Assembly (NCBI RefSeq): GCF_002005565.1
Contig: NZ_BDJC01000061.1
Location: 1-38,350 of the forward strand
Direction of reading: 5' to 3'
DNA: 38,350 nt
Source: Streptomyces sp. JHA26
Lineage (GTDB): Bacteria; Actinomycetota; Actinomycetes; Streptomycetales; Streptomycetaceae
The position numbers were made by a program, and so were the translations under genes. The notes under the pieces were generated by a model. That model was not told the origin of the DNA. It ran no database searches and was given only the letters and a program-made list of their open reading frames with translations. This document shows positions 30,344-38,350 of the stretch, one piece after another (the first letter of the stretch is position 1; every line of letters starts with the position of its first letter).

Positions 30344-31588
30344 TCACGGGTGCTCCGCGGGTGCGTGGGCGGACGCCCTGGTGAGGCGGCGGGTCGCGTG
30401 GGCGAGGAGGACCAGGGCGCCGATGCCGCAGGCCGTCGCCGGGACGCCACCCGGGCCCCAGGCGGCGACGAGGGCCTCCACGGGAGCGGCCAGGAGGTCG
30501 CAGCCGGGGAGGCGGCCGGCGAAGGGCGCGGCGAGGGCGGTCGCCTCGGTGGCGGCCGTGGCGGTGAGGACGAGCCCGGAGGCGCGGGTGAACCCATGAA
30601 CGGCGAGGAGGCGGGCCGGCAGCAGGAGCGCGCCGAGGGTGAGTGCCTGGGGGTAGGCGGCCGGCTCGCCGAGGACCGCGCCGGTCAGCGCGAGCAGGGC
30701 TGCCAGCGCACCCAGGAACAGGGCGAACGTGCCGAGCAGCAGGGGCCGTACGGAGGCCGAGAAGTCCGTCAGTCCGCGGCTGGCGGTCAGTCTGCGACGG
30801 GCTCCCAGGGCGAACAGGTGGGCGCTCCCGGCGGCGGGTGCGCAGGCCAGGGCGAGGGCCACGACGGGGACGACGGTGACGGGCCACGGTCCGTCCGCGG
30901 TGCCGTCGGGCAGGCCGTCGGGGCCTCCGGTGAGGGCGGTGCCCAGCAGGCCGTCGCCGAGGAGGGCGTAGCCGACGAGCCAGCAGACCGAGGTCCCTCC
31001 GGGGCCGGTGCCGGCGTTCAGCGGGCCCCGGCGCAGGGTGGCGCGCAGGGCCAGGGTCACCGCGAGGGCGCCGACGACGGCCACGGTCAGGCGCGTCCGT
31101 CCGTCGGTGAGGCGCAGGCCGGCCACGGCGGCGGCGCACAGCGCCCCGGGCAGCAGGGCGAGGGCGATCCGTGCGCCGCGCACCCGGGGCGCGGGCGGTG
31201 CGGTGGGGCGCGCGGGGGCGTCGGTGTCGCGCGGGACGCGGGCGTACATCTCCTCGGCGAGGGAGAAGACGTCCCGGTGGCGGAAGCGGGCCGCGGTCCG
31301 GTCGGTGACGCCGTGCGCCTCCAGCCCGGCCGCGATCTCCAGGGGGTCCACGGCCCGTTCGCAGAGGTCGCGGTGGCGGTGCATCAGGGCCTTGACGGGG
31401 TCGGCGGCGCGGCGGGCGGCGGGGGCCGGCCGCTTGCCGGCCGGGGTCGCGCGTCCCGTGCCCGGCCGTCCGCCGGCGGGTGTCCCCGTACCGGGCCCCT
31501 CCTCGTGCGGGCGCTGCCGTGAGCGCTCGTCCCGGGCCGCCGGGCCGTTCGGGGTCCCGGGGCGGTCCAGTTCGCCCAGGCCGCTCAT
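30344..31588 (-). CDS. Polytopic membrane protein of the glycan operon
   Basis: This 414-residue protein has a cytoplasmic N-terminal region of about 140 residues: a disordered Pro/Gly/Arg head, then a helical segment (ALMHRHRDLCERAVDPLEIA, followed by an AARFRHRDVF element). About eight to ten hydrophobic helices follow. I recognise no characterised family; it is shorter than PelG and lacks its N-terminal signature. Its start overlaps the glycosyltransferase stop codon by 4 bp (ATGA), so the two are coupled. A transporter or scaffold role for the product of the glycosyltransferase is the simplest reading. About 105 bp separate it from the epimerase start. Confidence 0.7.
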   Translation of the reverse strand: MSGLGELDRPGTPNGPAARDERSRQRPHEEGPGTGTPAGGRPGTGRATPAGKRPAPAARRAADPVKALMHRHRDLCERAVDPLEIAAGLEAHGVTDRTAARFRHRDVFSLAEEMYARVPRDTDAPARPTAPPAPRVRGARIALALLPGALCAAAVAGLRLTDGRTRLTVAVVGALAVTLALRATLRRGPLNAGTGPGGTSVCWLVGYALLGDGLLGTALTGGPDGLPDGTADGPWPVTVVPVVALALACAPAAGSAHLFALGARRRLTASRGLTDFSASVRPLLLGTFALFLGALAALLALTGAVLGEPAAYPQALTLGALLLPARLLAVHGFTRASGLVLTATAATEATALAAPFAGRLPGCDLLAAPVEALVAAWGPGGVPATACGIGALVLLAHATRRLTRASAHAPAEHP

Positions 31589-33348
31589 CGGACCCCCTCG
31601 GCGGTGGGGGCCGCGGCCGCGGCGCGGACGGGGGCGTCCGTCGCCCAGCCGGGGCCGCTCCGGGCCACGACCCGGTCGGCGGGGCCGGTCCAGCGGCCGG
31701 TGACCCGTGCCTCGGCGGGAACGGCGAAGGGCAGGGGTTCCCCGGCCTCGTCGAGGACGACGCGGCGGACCGGCGTGCGCGAGAGGATCTCCAGGTAAAT
31801 GCCGTGAAATGCCGCGACGTTCTGTTCGACGGTGAAGAGTTCCAGTGCGCGGGCGCGCGCTGCGGCGCCCAGGCGCTCACGGCGCTCGGGGTCGCGCAGC
31901 AGGGCGACGCACGCCTCGGCGAGCGCCCGCGGATTGCGCGGGGGCACGACGAGTCCGGTGCCGCCGATGGCCTCGACCACGGCGCCGACGTCCGTGGACA
32001 CCGTCGCCCGGCCGCAGAACATGGCCTCGACCAGGCCGGCCGGGAAGCCCTCGACGACGCTGGAGAGGACGACGACGGCGCCCGAGGCGTAGGCGTCGGC
32101 GCGGGAGGGCAGTTCCGGTCCGCCGGTCTCCTCGAAGGACACCGGGTTGTCGCCGACGGCGTGCGGACCGGCGGCCTCGTCGGGGAAGAGCTGTGCGGCC
32201 AGGGCCTTGCAGTGGGTGAGGTAGGCCGCGCCCTCGGGGCCCAGGGGGGCGCCGACGATCCTGAGCCGCGCCGCGGGCTCCTCCTTGCGGATCTCCGCGA
32301 AGGCGTGCAGCAGCGAGACCAGGTCCTTGGCGGGCTCGACGCGACCGACCCAGACGAGGGTGTGCGGGTCGGCGCACTCCGGCGACTCCCCCGCCTCCGC
32401 GAAGGGCGTCGCGTCCATGCCCGGAGGGACGGTGCGGAGCTTGGCGCGGTCGGCCCCGCAGCGTTCCTGCCAGCGGCGGGTGTGCGCGTTGCCGGGCGTG
32501 ACCACGGCCGCGCACCGGTAGGTCTCGGCGGCCAGCCGGCCGTGGAAGGCGGCCAGCAGGGACCGTATCGCGGGTGGCGCACCGGGGTCGGTGAGGTAGT
32601 GCGTCCGCAACCGCACGCCGTACTCCGTCACCAGCAGGGGCACGCCGTGGAAGTACCGGGCGAGCAGGCCGGGCAGGGCCGCCGTACCGCCGGAGGCCGC
32701 GTGGCAGAGGTCGACGGCGCCGAGCCCGTCGGCGTCGTACCAGTCGAGCGACAGGGGGCGCAGGGCGCGTTCGAGGCGTGCGGCGACGGTCAGCAGCTCG
32801 GGGACGCGCGCCTCGCGCGCGGGACGCGGGGCGCCGGGCGCGCGACAGGCGCGTTCCAGGGCGCGTACGGCGGTCTCCGAGCGGAGGGCACCCGCCAGTC
32901 CGTCCTCGTCGCGGGCGAGTTCGGCGAGGCCGTACAGCGCACTGGCGAAACGGTCCGCCTCAACGGCCGACGCCTCCGTCGACGCATCGGAGGGGTCCTG
33001 GGGAGCGGTCGTGCACAGGGCGGCGGCCAGCTCGCCGTAGCACTCGGCGAAGCGCCGGCGCGCTCGCCGCCCGTACGCCCAGCGGTCGCTCCGCATCACC
33101 CTTCCGACGGGGCCTTTCGAGCCGCCCCGGCGGCAGTCGTCGGCGGCGTCCCACAGCGGTGCGGTGCGCACCCGGACGACCTGCGGCGGCAGCGGGACCC
33201 ACCCTTCGTCCTCCTGACGCTCGCTGTGGCTGAGCGCGTGGACGTCGAACTCGTGCTGCTCGAGTCCGCGCACGAGCCGGTCGCACCAGAGTCCGGCCTC
33301 ACCGCTCACATACGGATAGCCACCCTCCGTAAGCAGTCCGATGCGCAC
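31585..33348 (-). CDS. PelF-like family 4 glycosyltransferase
   Basis: This 587-residue GT-B enzyme is probably cytoplasmic. The N-terminus opens with the PelF/DUF3492-type signature VRIGLLTEGGYPYVSGEAGL and a long N-terminal domain. The C-terminal GT4 half has VWVGRVEPAKDLVSLLHAF, the EX7E motif in EGFPAGLVEAMFCGRA and a STDVGAVVEAI segment. PelF uses UDP-sugars to build the GalNAc-rich Pel polysaccharide. The start GTG 33348 fits the conserved beginning and has a G-rich sequence before it; an upstream extension to 33453 looks non-conserved. It is the first gene of the four-gene operon. Confidence 0.85.
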   Translation of the reverse strand: MRIGLLTEGGYPYVSGEAGLWCDRLVRGLEQHEFDVHALSHSERQEDEGWVPLPPQVVRVRTAPLWDAADDCRRGGSKGPVGRVMRSDRWAYGRRARRRFAECYGELAAALCTTAPQDPSDASTEASAVEADRFASALYGLAELARDEDGLAGALRSETAVRALERACRAPGAPRPAREARVPELLTVAARLERALRPLSLDWYDADGLGAVDLCHAASGGTAALPGLLARYFHGVPLLVTEYGVRLRTHYLTDPGAPPAIRSLLAAFHGRLAAETYRCAAVVTPGNAHTRRWQERCGADRAKLRTVPPGMDATPFAEAGESPECADPHTLVWVGRVEPAKDLVSLLHAFAEIRKEEPAARLRIVGAPLGPEGAAYLTHCKALAAQLFPDEAAGPHAVGDNPVSFEETGGPELPSRADAYASGAVVVLSSVVEGFPAGLVEAMFCGRATVSTDVGAVVEAIGGTGLVVPPRNPRALAEACVALLRDPERRERLGAAARARALELFTVEQNVAAFHGIYLEILSRTPVRRVVLDEAGEPLPFAVPAEARVTGRWTGPADRVVARSGPGWATDAPVRAAAAAPTAEGVR

Positions 33349-33563
33349 GCGCGCACCCCCGATCTCCCGTCTGGGGAGCCGCCGTTGGCCCGGCGGCTCG
33401 CAGCGGGACGAACGTATGCGGACAAGGCGGTGGCGCGACGGACGGTTGTCCATCGCACCACCAAAAGGGGTGAACGGTCGTAACTTTCCCGCGCGGGACG
33501 CGTTCGGTCGCGCTAAGGGATCACGCGGTCACCGTGCGCGATGCATCGGCCGTGCCCGGCGGG

Positions 33564-35171
33564 TCAGCCGTTGGGGTAGGCCCAGGGGTTGGGGCGGCAG
33601 TCGATTCCGTCGTGGTCCACGAACTTGGTCTGCTGCTGCATGACCGGGGCGAGCTGGCCGTCCTTCTCGCACGAGACGTGGTTGTAGCCGATGCGGTGGC
33701 CGACCTCGTGGTTGATCAGCATCTGCCGGTAGGCGTGGATCTGGTCGCCGTAGGGCTCGGCGCCCTGCGCCCACCGGTAGGCGTTGATCATCACGCGTTC
33801 GGTGGCGGCCGAGTCGCAGGAGACGTTGTCCTCGGTGGTGTCCAGGCCCGACTTGGCACACCACTCGGCCGTGGTGCCGGGGCTGGCGAGCGTGATCACG
33901 AAGTCGGGCTCACCGGAGTGGATGCGCTCGAACGTGCGGGCGCCGTCGTGCGCCCAGCTCCGGTCGTCGTTGAGCGTCTTCTGCACGGCCTGCGCGAAGA
34001 GTTCGCCGTCGAGGCCGAGCCCCTGCTCCACGTCCACGCGGTAGGTGTACTTCCGCCCCGTCCCCGGCGCCTTGTCGATGCCGGGGATCGCGTCGAACTT
34101 CCCCGACCCCTTGTACGTGGCGCCGAGCGGATAGGTCCTGGCCATCTTCTGCTCGTACGTCAGCGGCGCCGCGGCGCCGGACGCGGACGGGGCCGGCCGC
34201 TCGTCGTCGCGGGACGCGGGGTCGTGGACGTCACGGGCCCGGTCGGTCGCGGACCGGGAGCCCGCGCCCTCGTCGTGCCGCCCGTCGGCGACCTGGCCGG
34301 CCACGACGACCGCCAGCACGGTGGTGACAGCGGCGGCGGCGATGCCCGTGAAGGTCCGCCCCTTGCCGCCCCTGGCCGGGGCGGGTCCGCCGGTGGGCGC
34401 CGCGTCGTCGGCGCCGGGGGCGCCGGGGCCGTCGCCGGACCGCCGGTCGGTGACGGAGGCGTACGGGTCGGGCGTCCGGGCGGAGACGGGGGCACGGCGC
34501 CGGGTGCGGGGCGAGGAGACGTCGCCGTCCTCCTCGCCGAAGGCTTCCAGGTAGTCCCGCCGCGGTCCTTCGGCGGGCGCCCGCCGCTGCCGCGGCAGGG
34601 GAACGCCGGGCCCCGCGGGCCGGCCGGAGGGCGCGGACGCGTCGGGCCGCGGTCCGCCCGGCGCGCCGTGACCGGCCCGGCCTCCCGGCTCACCCCAGGC
34701 TCCGCCGGGTTCGCGCTGCTCGGGGTGCCCGCCACGGACCTGGGGCGTCCCCTGCGCGGGGGTCCCGTCGGGGAAGCGGTGCGCACCCCGCACAGGCGTG
34801 CCGCCGGGGGCGCCCTGCGCGGACGCACCGCCACCCGCACGCGGCGAACCGTGCGCGGGCGTCCCGTCCGGGAACCTCGGGAAGCCCTGGGCCGGCGTGC
34901 CGCCGGGGAACCGGGGGAAGCCCTGGGCCGGCGTGCCGTCCGCGAAGCGGGGCGTGCCGTGCGCGGGCATGCCGTCCGGCGGCCGCGGGACCGCGTGGCC
35001 CTGGGCGCCGGCCGGCGCCGTGCCGGAGGGCACGGGGCCCGGCGTGCCGTTCGCCGGCGGCCCGGGCATGCGTCGTCGGCCCGGGCGTCCGGCCCCGTCC
35101 TCCCGCGCTGCCGCGGGGGTGTCCGCGATGTCGCCCTTGGGGGCGGGTCCGCGGCGGCTGTGGCGTCCCAC
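33564..35171 (-). CDS. Membrane-anchored DUF3152 protein with metzincin-like zinc motif
   Basis: This 535-residue protein has a very long Pro/Gly-rich cytoplasmic head (about 1-270) with tandem 12-residue units GTPAQGFPRFPG. A single membrane segment follows (GIAAAAVTTVLAVVVAGQVA, about 276-295), then an extracellular domain of about 200 residues. That domain carries HEVGHRIGYNH, which satisfies the metzincin zinc consensus HExxHxxGxxH, and four Cys (WCAKSG, SCDSAA, SCEKDG, DCRPNP) that could form two disulfides. DUF3152 proteins are conserved in actinobacteria (Rv3207c type) and have no settled function; the motif suggests an extracytoplasmic metallopeptidase. GTG 35171 is 7 bp after the hydrolase stop, so the two form an operon. 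Confidence 0.85.
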   Translation of the reverse strand: MGRHSRRGPAPKGDIADTPAAAREDGAGRPGRRRMPGPPANGTPGPVPSGTAPAGAQGHAVPRPPDGMPAHGTPRFADGTPAQGFPRFPGGTPAQGFPRFPDGTPAHGSPRAGGGASAQGAPGGTPVRGAHRFPDGTPAQGTPQVRGGHPEQREPGGAWGEPGGRAGHGAPGGPRPDASAPSGRPAGPGVPLPRQRRAPAEGPRRDYLEAFGEEDGDVSSPRTRRRAPVSARTPDPYASVTDRRSGDGPGAPGADDAAPTGGPAPARGGKGRTFTGIAAAAVTTVLAVVVAGQVADGRHDEGAGSRSATDRARDVHDPASRDDERPAPSASGAAAPLTYEQKMARTYPLGATYKGSGKFDAIPGIDKAPGTGRKYTYRVDVEQGLGLDGELFAQAVQKTLNDDRSWAHDGARTFERIHSGEPDFVITLASPGTTAEWCAKSGLDTTEDNVSCDSAATERVMINAYRWAQGAEPYGDQIHAYRQMLINHEVGHRIGYNHVSCEKDGQLAPVMQQQTKFVDHDGIDCRPNPWAYPNG

Positions 35172-35178
35172 TCGCGCC

Positions 35179-36201
35179 TCAGCCTCCTGTGGTCTGGTCG
35201 GCGGGCTCGTCGTCCACGGCCCCGGCGGTGCTCTCGTCGACCGCCGACTCCCCGGTGTCCGCGAGGAGTTCGCGGAACGCCGTGGCCACGGTCCCCGGAT
35301 ATTCCATCATCGCCACGTGTCCCGCGTCCGGCAGGGTCAGCAACCGGGAGTCACGGAACGCGCGGGCCGCCCGCTGGGCCATGCGGTAGCCGACGAGTTG
35401 GTCCCGTCCACCGTAGACCAGCAACGTCGGTGCGAGAACCCGTTCGGCCTGCCGCCACAGCCCGTACTGGCCGCCCACGGTGTACGCGTTGACGATCCCG
35501 CGCGCCGAACGCACCATCGCGTCCCAGAAGTACGGCAGTTGCAGCCGTCGCTCCATCTCCTCGACGGCGTTGCGGAAGCCTTCCGGCGACACCTTCGCGG
35601 GGTCGCCGTAGCAGAGGGCCGTCACCCCGCGGACCCGCTGCTCGGCGGTCCACTCCCGGGTGAGCCGGGTGAACAGCGACACCACTCCGGGCAGCGCCAG
35701 CAGCCCCGTCGGCACCGCGCTGCGCTGGACGCGGATCTCCGGCAGCGCGGGCGACACGAGGGTCAGCGTGCGCACGAGGTCGGGCCGCACCGCGGCGACG
35801 CGCGTGGCGACCGCGCCGCCGAGCGAGTTGCCGAAGAGGTGCACGGGGCCGCGCCCCGACGCGTCGAGGTGGCGGACGACCGCGCGCGCGTGGCCGCTGA
35901 CCGAGTAGTCGCCGTCGTCCGGTGGCGGCGAGTCGCCGAAGCCGGGCAGGTCGACGGCCTCGCTGTCGACGACGTCGTCCAACAGCGGCATCAACGCCGA
36001 CCAGTTCTGGGAGGAACCCCCGAGTCCGTGGACGTACAGCGCGGGCGGGAGCCCCTCGCGCGCGGGGCGCCTGGAACGCACCGTCAGGGTGATTCCGGGC
36101 AGGTGGACCGAGCGGAGCCGCTCCCCCTCCGCGACCTTGACGGCCGCCACCCTCGGCAGCACGGTGGCGGGCGGCGCGGAGGGCAGCTCGGTCGAAGACA
36201 T
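35179..36201 (-). CDS. Alpha/beta hydrolase
   Basis: This 340-residue serine hydrolase has HGLGGSSQNW (oxyanion loop), the nucleophile elbow LFGNSLGGAVA, Asp in VYGGRDQLVGY and His in PDAGHVAMMEYP, so the triad is complete. The fold and length fit esterase, lipase or C-C hydrolase relatives; substrate is not readable. It has no signal peptide. ATG 36201 lies 6 nt after a TAACAT -10 box, suggesting a leaderless transcript. It heads the operon with the DUF3152 protein. Confidence 0.88.
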   Translation of the reverse strand: MSSTELPSAPPATVLPRVAAVKVAEGERLRSVHLPGITLTVRSRRPAREGLPPALYVHGLGGSSQNWSALMPLLDDVVDSEAVDLPGFGDSPPPDDGDYSVSGHARAVVRHLDASGRGPVHLFGNSLGGAVATRVAAVRPDLVRTLTLVSPALPEIRVQRSAVPTGLLALPGVVSLFTRLTREWTAEQRVRGVTALCYGDPAKVSPEGFRNAVEEMERRLQLPYFWDAMVRSARGIVNAYTVGGQYGLWRQAERVLAPTLLVYGGRDQLVGYRMAQRAARAFRDSRLLTLPDAGHVAMMEYPGTVATAFRELLADTGESAVDESTAGAVDDEPADQTTGG

Positions 36202-36207
36202 GCGGCA

Positions 36208-36213
36208 ATGTTA
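36208..36213 (-). promoter_or_regulatory. -10 box of a likely leaderless promoter (alpha/beta hydrolase)
   Basis: TAACAT on the minus strand is followed by six bases and then ATG 36201. No clear -35 box. The geometry is the same as for the M48-like gene at 1455. Confidence 0.4.
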
Positions 36214-36402
36214 CGAGACGATCACATAGTGGTTCATGTGTTCGCCGTCACAGGCGCGGGTGCGGGACGGGGCGGGCCGGGTACCTGTGGTCGGCACACG
36301 GTGATGTCTGGCGGCCGGATCGGGTGTCTCCTAGGCTCATGGAGAGGGCACCCGCATGTGGCCCCTGCATTTCCAGGGACGTCCGTAGGAAGGGAGCCCA
36401 GC

Positions 36403-36624
36403 ATGACCGTCGACCCCACCGACCCGGAGACCTTCGACGACGAGGACCGGGAGCTTCGGGAACTCGGTGTCGAGGCCCCGGACGCCGACGCGGCCGAGCA
36501 GCACGCGGACATCACGCCCGACCGCGACGACCCGCTGACCGAGGTGGCACCGGACCGCGCCAACGAGGCCGACCTGGCCGAACAGGCCCGGGTGGTCTCG
36601 CACGACGAGGACGACTACCGCTGA
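36403..36624 (+). CDS. Small acidic protein of unknown function
   Basis: This 73-residue protein starts at ATG 36403 with a strong GGAAGGGAG ribosome binding site. It is highly acidic (about one third Asp and Glu), has no Cys, no hydrophobic segment and no recognised family, and is probably disordered. It opens MTVDPTDPETFDDEDREL and ends HDEDDYR. It could be an adaptor, a chaperone-like polyanion or a tag-binding protein, none of which the sequence shows. It is divergent from the alpha/beta hydrolase. Confidence 0.75.
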   Translation: MTVDPTDPETFDDEDRELRELGVEAPDADAAEQHADITPDRDDPLTEVAPDRANEADLAEQARVVSHDEDDYR

Positions 36625-36761
36625 AGCGGGGAGCCGCCGAGCAGGAGGGAGGCCGATTTTTGCCCGCCCTGAGACCTTTTGAAACCTGTTGTGCGGCTTT
36701 CGCCACCGTCCGGTCCGTGAAATTCTGCGCTCGCACCGCGCACACCACGGTTACCGAAAAG

Positions 36762-36767
36762 TACGAT
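36762..36767 (+). promoter_or_regulatory. Possible -10 box for the TetR gene
   Basis: TACGAT lies 44 bp before the GTG start at 36812 in an AT-richer patch. No -35 hexamer or operator palindrome was recognised. Confidence 0.3.
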
Positions 36768-36811
36768 GGCGACGCGGCGCACACCGCACGTGGACGACTT
36801 TGGGAGGCGGC

Positions 36812-37453
36812 GTGACAGCCATCGAGCAGACAGAGGCGGTACGCCCGCGGGGCACACGCCTTCCCCGCCGTGCCCGACGCAACCAGCTGCTGGGCGCCGC
36901 CCAGGAAGTGTTCGTGGCGCAGGGCTACCACGCCGCCGCGATGGACGACATCGCCGAGCGCGCCGGTGTCAGCAAGCCGGTGCTCTACCAGCACTTCCCC
37001 GGCAAGCTCGACCTCTACCTCGCGCTGCTGGACCAGCACTGCGAGGCGCTGATCCAGTCCGTGCGGAACGCGCTCGCGTCGACGACCGACAACAAGCAGC
37101 GCGTCCGGGCGACGATGGACGCCTACTTCGCGTACGTCGAGGACGACGGCGGCGCCTTCCGCCTGGTCTTCGAGTCGGACCTGACCAACGAGCCCGCCGT
37201 GCGCGAGCGCGTCGACAAGGTCACGAACGAGTGCGCCGAGGCGATCTGCGACGTCATCGCCGAGGACACCGGTCTCTCCCGCGCCGAGTCGATGCTGCTG
37301 GCCTCCGGTCTGGGCGGCCTCGCCCAGGTGGTGGCCCGCGCCTGGCTGCACAGCGACCGCAGCGTGCCGCGCGACCAGGCGGTCCAGCTGCTGACGTCGC
37401 TGGCCTGGCGGGGCATCGCCGGCTTCCCGCTGCACGGCAGCGAGCAGCACTGA
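36812..37453 (+). CDS. TetR-family transcriptional regulator
   Basis: This 213-residue regulator has an N-terminal TetR helix-turn-helix: RRNQLLGAAQEVFVAQGYHA, then MDDIAERAGVSKPVLYQHFP with the recognition helix and the YQHF mark, about residues 22-68. The C-terminal helical ligand domain is typical in length. GTG 36812 has GGGAGG shortly upstream. The adjacent DUF3107 gene and the mycobacterial pair Rv3208-Rv3208A show the same order, so this is a conserved regulator rather than a local acquisition. The ligand is unknown. Confidence 0.92.
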   Translation: MTAIEQTEAVRPRGTRLPRRARRNQLLGAAQEVFVAQGYHAAAMDDIAERAGVSKPVLYQHFPGKLDLYLALLDQHCEALIQSVRNALASTTDNKQRVRATMDAYFAYVEDDGGAFRLVFESDLTNEPAVRERVDKVTNECAEAICDVIAEDTGLSRAESMLLASGLGGLAQVVARAWLHSDRSVPRDQAVQLLTSLAWRGIAGFPLHGSEQH

Positions 37454-37598
37454 CCGTCGCGCGTACGGCGGCGTCCGTTCCCCGGCTGTTCGCTCCTGGC
37501 GTTCTCGGGCGGAGCGTGTACGTCCCCTCACCGGGCTAATGTGTGCTGGTACGGCGCGTAAGGTCGCGCACTTCACCGACCGTCGGAGGGACATAGCC

Positions 37599-37826
37599 GT
37601 GGAGGTCAAGATCGGCGTGCAGCACGCGCCCCGCGAGATCGTTCTGGAGAGCGGTCAGAGTGCCGAGGAGGTGGAGCGCGTGGTGGCCGAGGCACTGGCC
37701 GGCAAGTCGCAGCTGCTGAGCCTCGTGGACGAGCACGGCCGCAAGGTCCTGGTGCCGGCCGACCGCCTCGCGTACGTCGAGATCGGCGAGCCGAGCCCGC
37801 GCAAGGTGGGGTTCGGCGCGCTGTAG
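37599..37826 (+). CDS. DUF3107 small conserved protein
   Basis: This 75-residue protein is conserved across actinobacteria (TB9.4/Rv3208A type). It opens MEVKIGVQHAPREIVLESGQ and ends EPSPRKVGFGAL. A small alpha/beta fold is likely; function is unsettled. GTG 37599 is chosen because GGAGGG lies 9-14 nt before it and the conserved beginning fits; an upstream start at 37539 would add 20 non-conserved residues. A terminator follows directly. Confidence 0.9.
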   Translation: MEVKIGVQHAPREIVLESGQSAEEVERVVAEALAGKSQLLSLVDEHGRKVLVPADRLAYVEIGEPSPRKVGFGAL

Positions 37827-37842
37827 CCGACGAGGGAACACA

Positions 37843-37879
37843 CGAAGGGCCCGGCGGTCACGAACCGCCGGGCCCTTCG
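37843..37879 (+). terminator. Strong terminator after the DUF3107 gene
   Basis: A 16-bp perfect stem (37843-37858 with 37864-37879) and a 5-nt loop lie 16 bp beyond the stop codon, followed by TTCCTCC. Confidence 0.9.
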
Positions 37880-37995
37880 TTCCTCCCCGTCCGGAGCACA
37901 GCTCACCCACAGGGGGAGGATTGCGTTCCGCAGGTCAGGGGTAAGTCGGCCAAGGACCGTTTCGGGCAGGCCGGCCACGTGGGAGGGACCCCGAC

Positions 37996-38265
37996 ATGCT
38001 CCTGGAAGCGCTCAGCGCCTCGATTCTCGGCCTCGCTCTGGCCTGGGCCGCCGCCCACCGTCTGCCGCACCGTCTCCCGGACCGCGTCCTGGTCCTGCCG
38101 ACCGGTGTCGCCGGGGCCCTGTTCGGGGCGTTCGTCACGCACACCGCGCTGGGTGCCGGCGGCCTCCTGCTGGTCCTCGTGGGCGCGGCGGCCGTCTCGG
38201 CGGCCTCGCTGTCACTGCTGCTGCGCCCGGCGGGAAGACTGCGGCGCCGTTCGGTGACCGCCTGA
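37996..38265 (+). CDS. Small membrane protein, prepilin-peptidase-like in character
   Basis: This 89-residue hydrophobic protein has an N-terminal amphipathic or membrane helix (MLLEALSASILGLALAWAAA), then PHRLPDRVLVLPTGVAG and two further membrane segments, ending in an Arg-rich tail. ATG 37996 has GGGAGGGA upstream. No family is certain. The 85 bp after it, to the window edge, hold a short CCACC-GCC-GGTGG hairpin and no gene I can support. Confidence 0.65.
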   Translation: MLLEALSASILGLALAWAAAHRLPHRLPDRVLVLPTGVAGALFGAFVTHTALGAGGLLLVLVGAAAVSAASLSLLLRPAGRLRRRSVTA

Positions 38266-38350
38266 CCCACCGCCGGTGGTGGCGCCGGCGAAGGGCGCGG
38301 GGTCCGGCCGTGCGGCGCCGTACGGGCCACGGCGCCCGGAGCGGACAGCG

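Noticed and set aside
30344..31588. Membrane protein as PelG
   Set aside because: It has too few helices and a long soluble N-terminal region unlike PelG.

Overview
The window is chromosomal DNA of a Streptomyces or a very close relative. The base composition is strongly GC-rich, with third positions almost all G or C. The gene content is typically actinobacterial: a WhiB-family regulator with an AT-hook (WblC/WhiB7), a mycoredoxin, an AdnAB helicase-nuclease pair, UvrD2 with an HRDC domain, a SARP-like regulator, GTG starts and leaderless promoters. No rRNA, tRNA, CRISPR array, transposase or phage gene was found.

Layout. 0-4.3 kb: a TerD-family gene running off the left edge, a YgjP/M48-like metallopeptidase, then a coupled pair of a degenerate ThiF/E1-like protein and an AarF/ABC1 atypical kinase. 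4.4-8.4 kb: wblC with a small coupled downstream gene and a long leader (upstream ORF plus intrinsic terminator), then uvrD2 and a divergent mycoredoxin. 8.4-19.1 kb: a genome-maintenance block on the minus strand: NudC, an M20 dipeptidase, AdnB, AdnA and an alkyltransferase-like (ATL) protein. 19.2-23.8 kb: a large membrane protein joining a pseudokinase-like domain to a YbhN/LPG-synthase-like domain, then a secreted lipoprotein hydrolase. 23.8-27.1 kb: an accessory-looking patch with more A+T: a SARP-like regulator, a small secreted protein and two exported proteins made of NQNNQ repeats, each followed by a hairpin with the same stem. 27.1-28.4 kb: moeZ. 28.4-33.4 kb: an operon of a PelF-like glycosyltransferase, a polytopic membrane protein, a sugar-nucleotide epimerase and a spherulin-4-like protein. 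33.5-38.3 kb: a membrane-anchored DUF3152 protein with a metzincin-like zinc motif, an alpha/beta hydrolase, a small acidic protein, a TetR regulator, a DUF3107 protein and a small membrane protein.

Much of the backbone (ABC1, WhiB7, UvrD2, mycoredoxin, NudC, AdnB-AdnA, ATL, MoeZ, DUF3152, TetR, DUF3107) has the same neighbours as the Rv3197-Rv3208A region of Mycobacterium tuberculosis. This is an old conserved stress and DNA-repair neighbourhood into which the 23.8-27.1 kb patch and the glycan operon are set.

Main observations. (i) Motifs resembling the RecA-independent DNA-damage promoter used by PafBC (TTGTCRGTG-N8-TANNNT) stand before the ATL gene, adnB and the TerD gene. At the first two, the -10 box lies exactly 7 nt before a start codon, which predicts leaderless transcripts. 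(ii) wblC has a near-ideal WblC/WhiB7-type promoter, a 112-codon upstream ORF and a strong terminator, the layout expected for ribosome-mediated attenuation. (iii) The two NQNNQ-repeat exported proteins look like candidate amyloid-type surface proteins of unknown function. (iv) The PelF-like/epimerase/spherulin-4 operon resembles a reduced pathway for a GalNAc-type polysaccharide.
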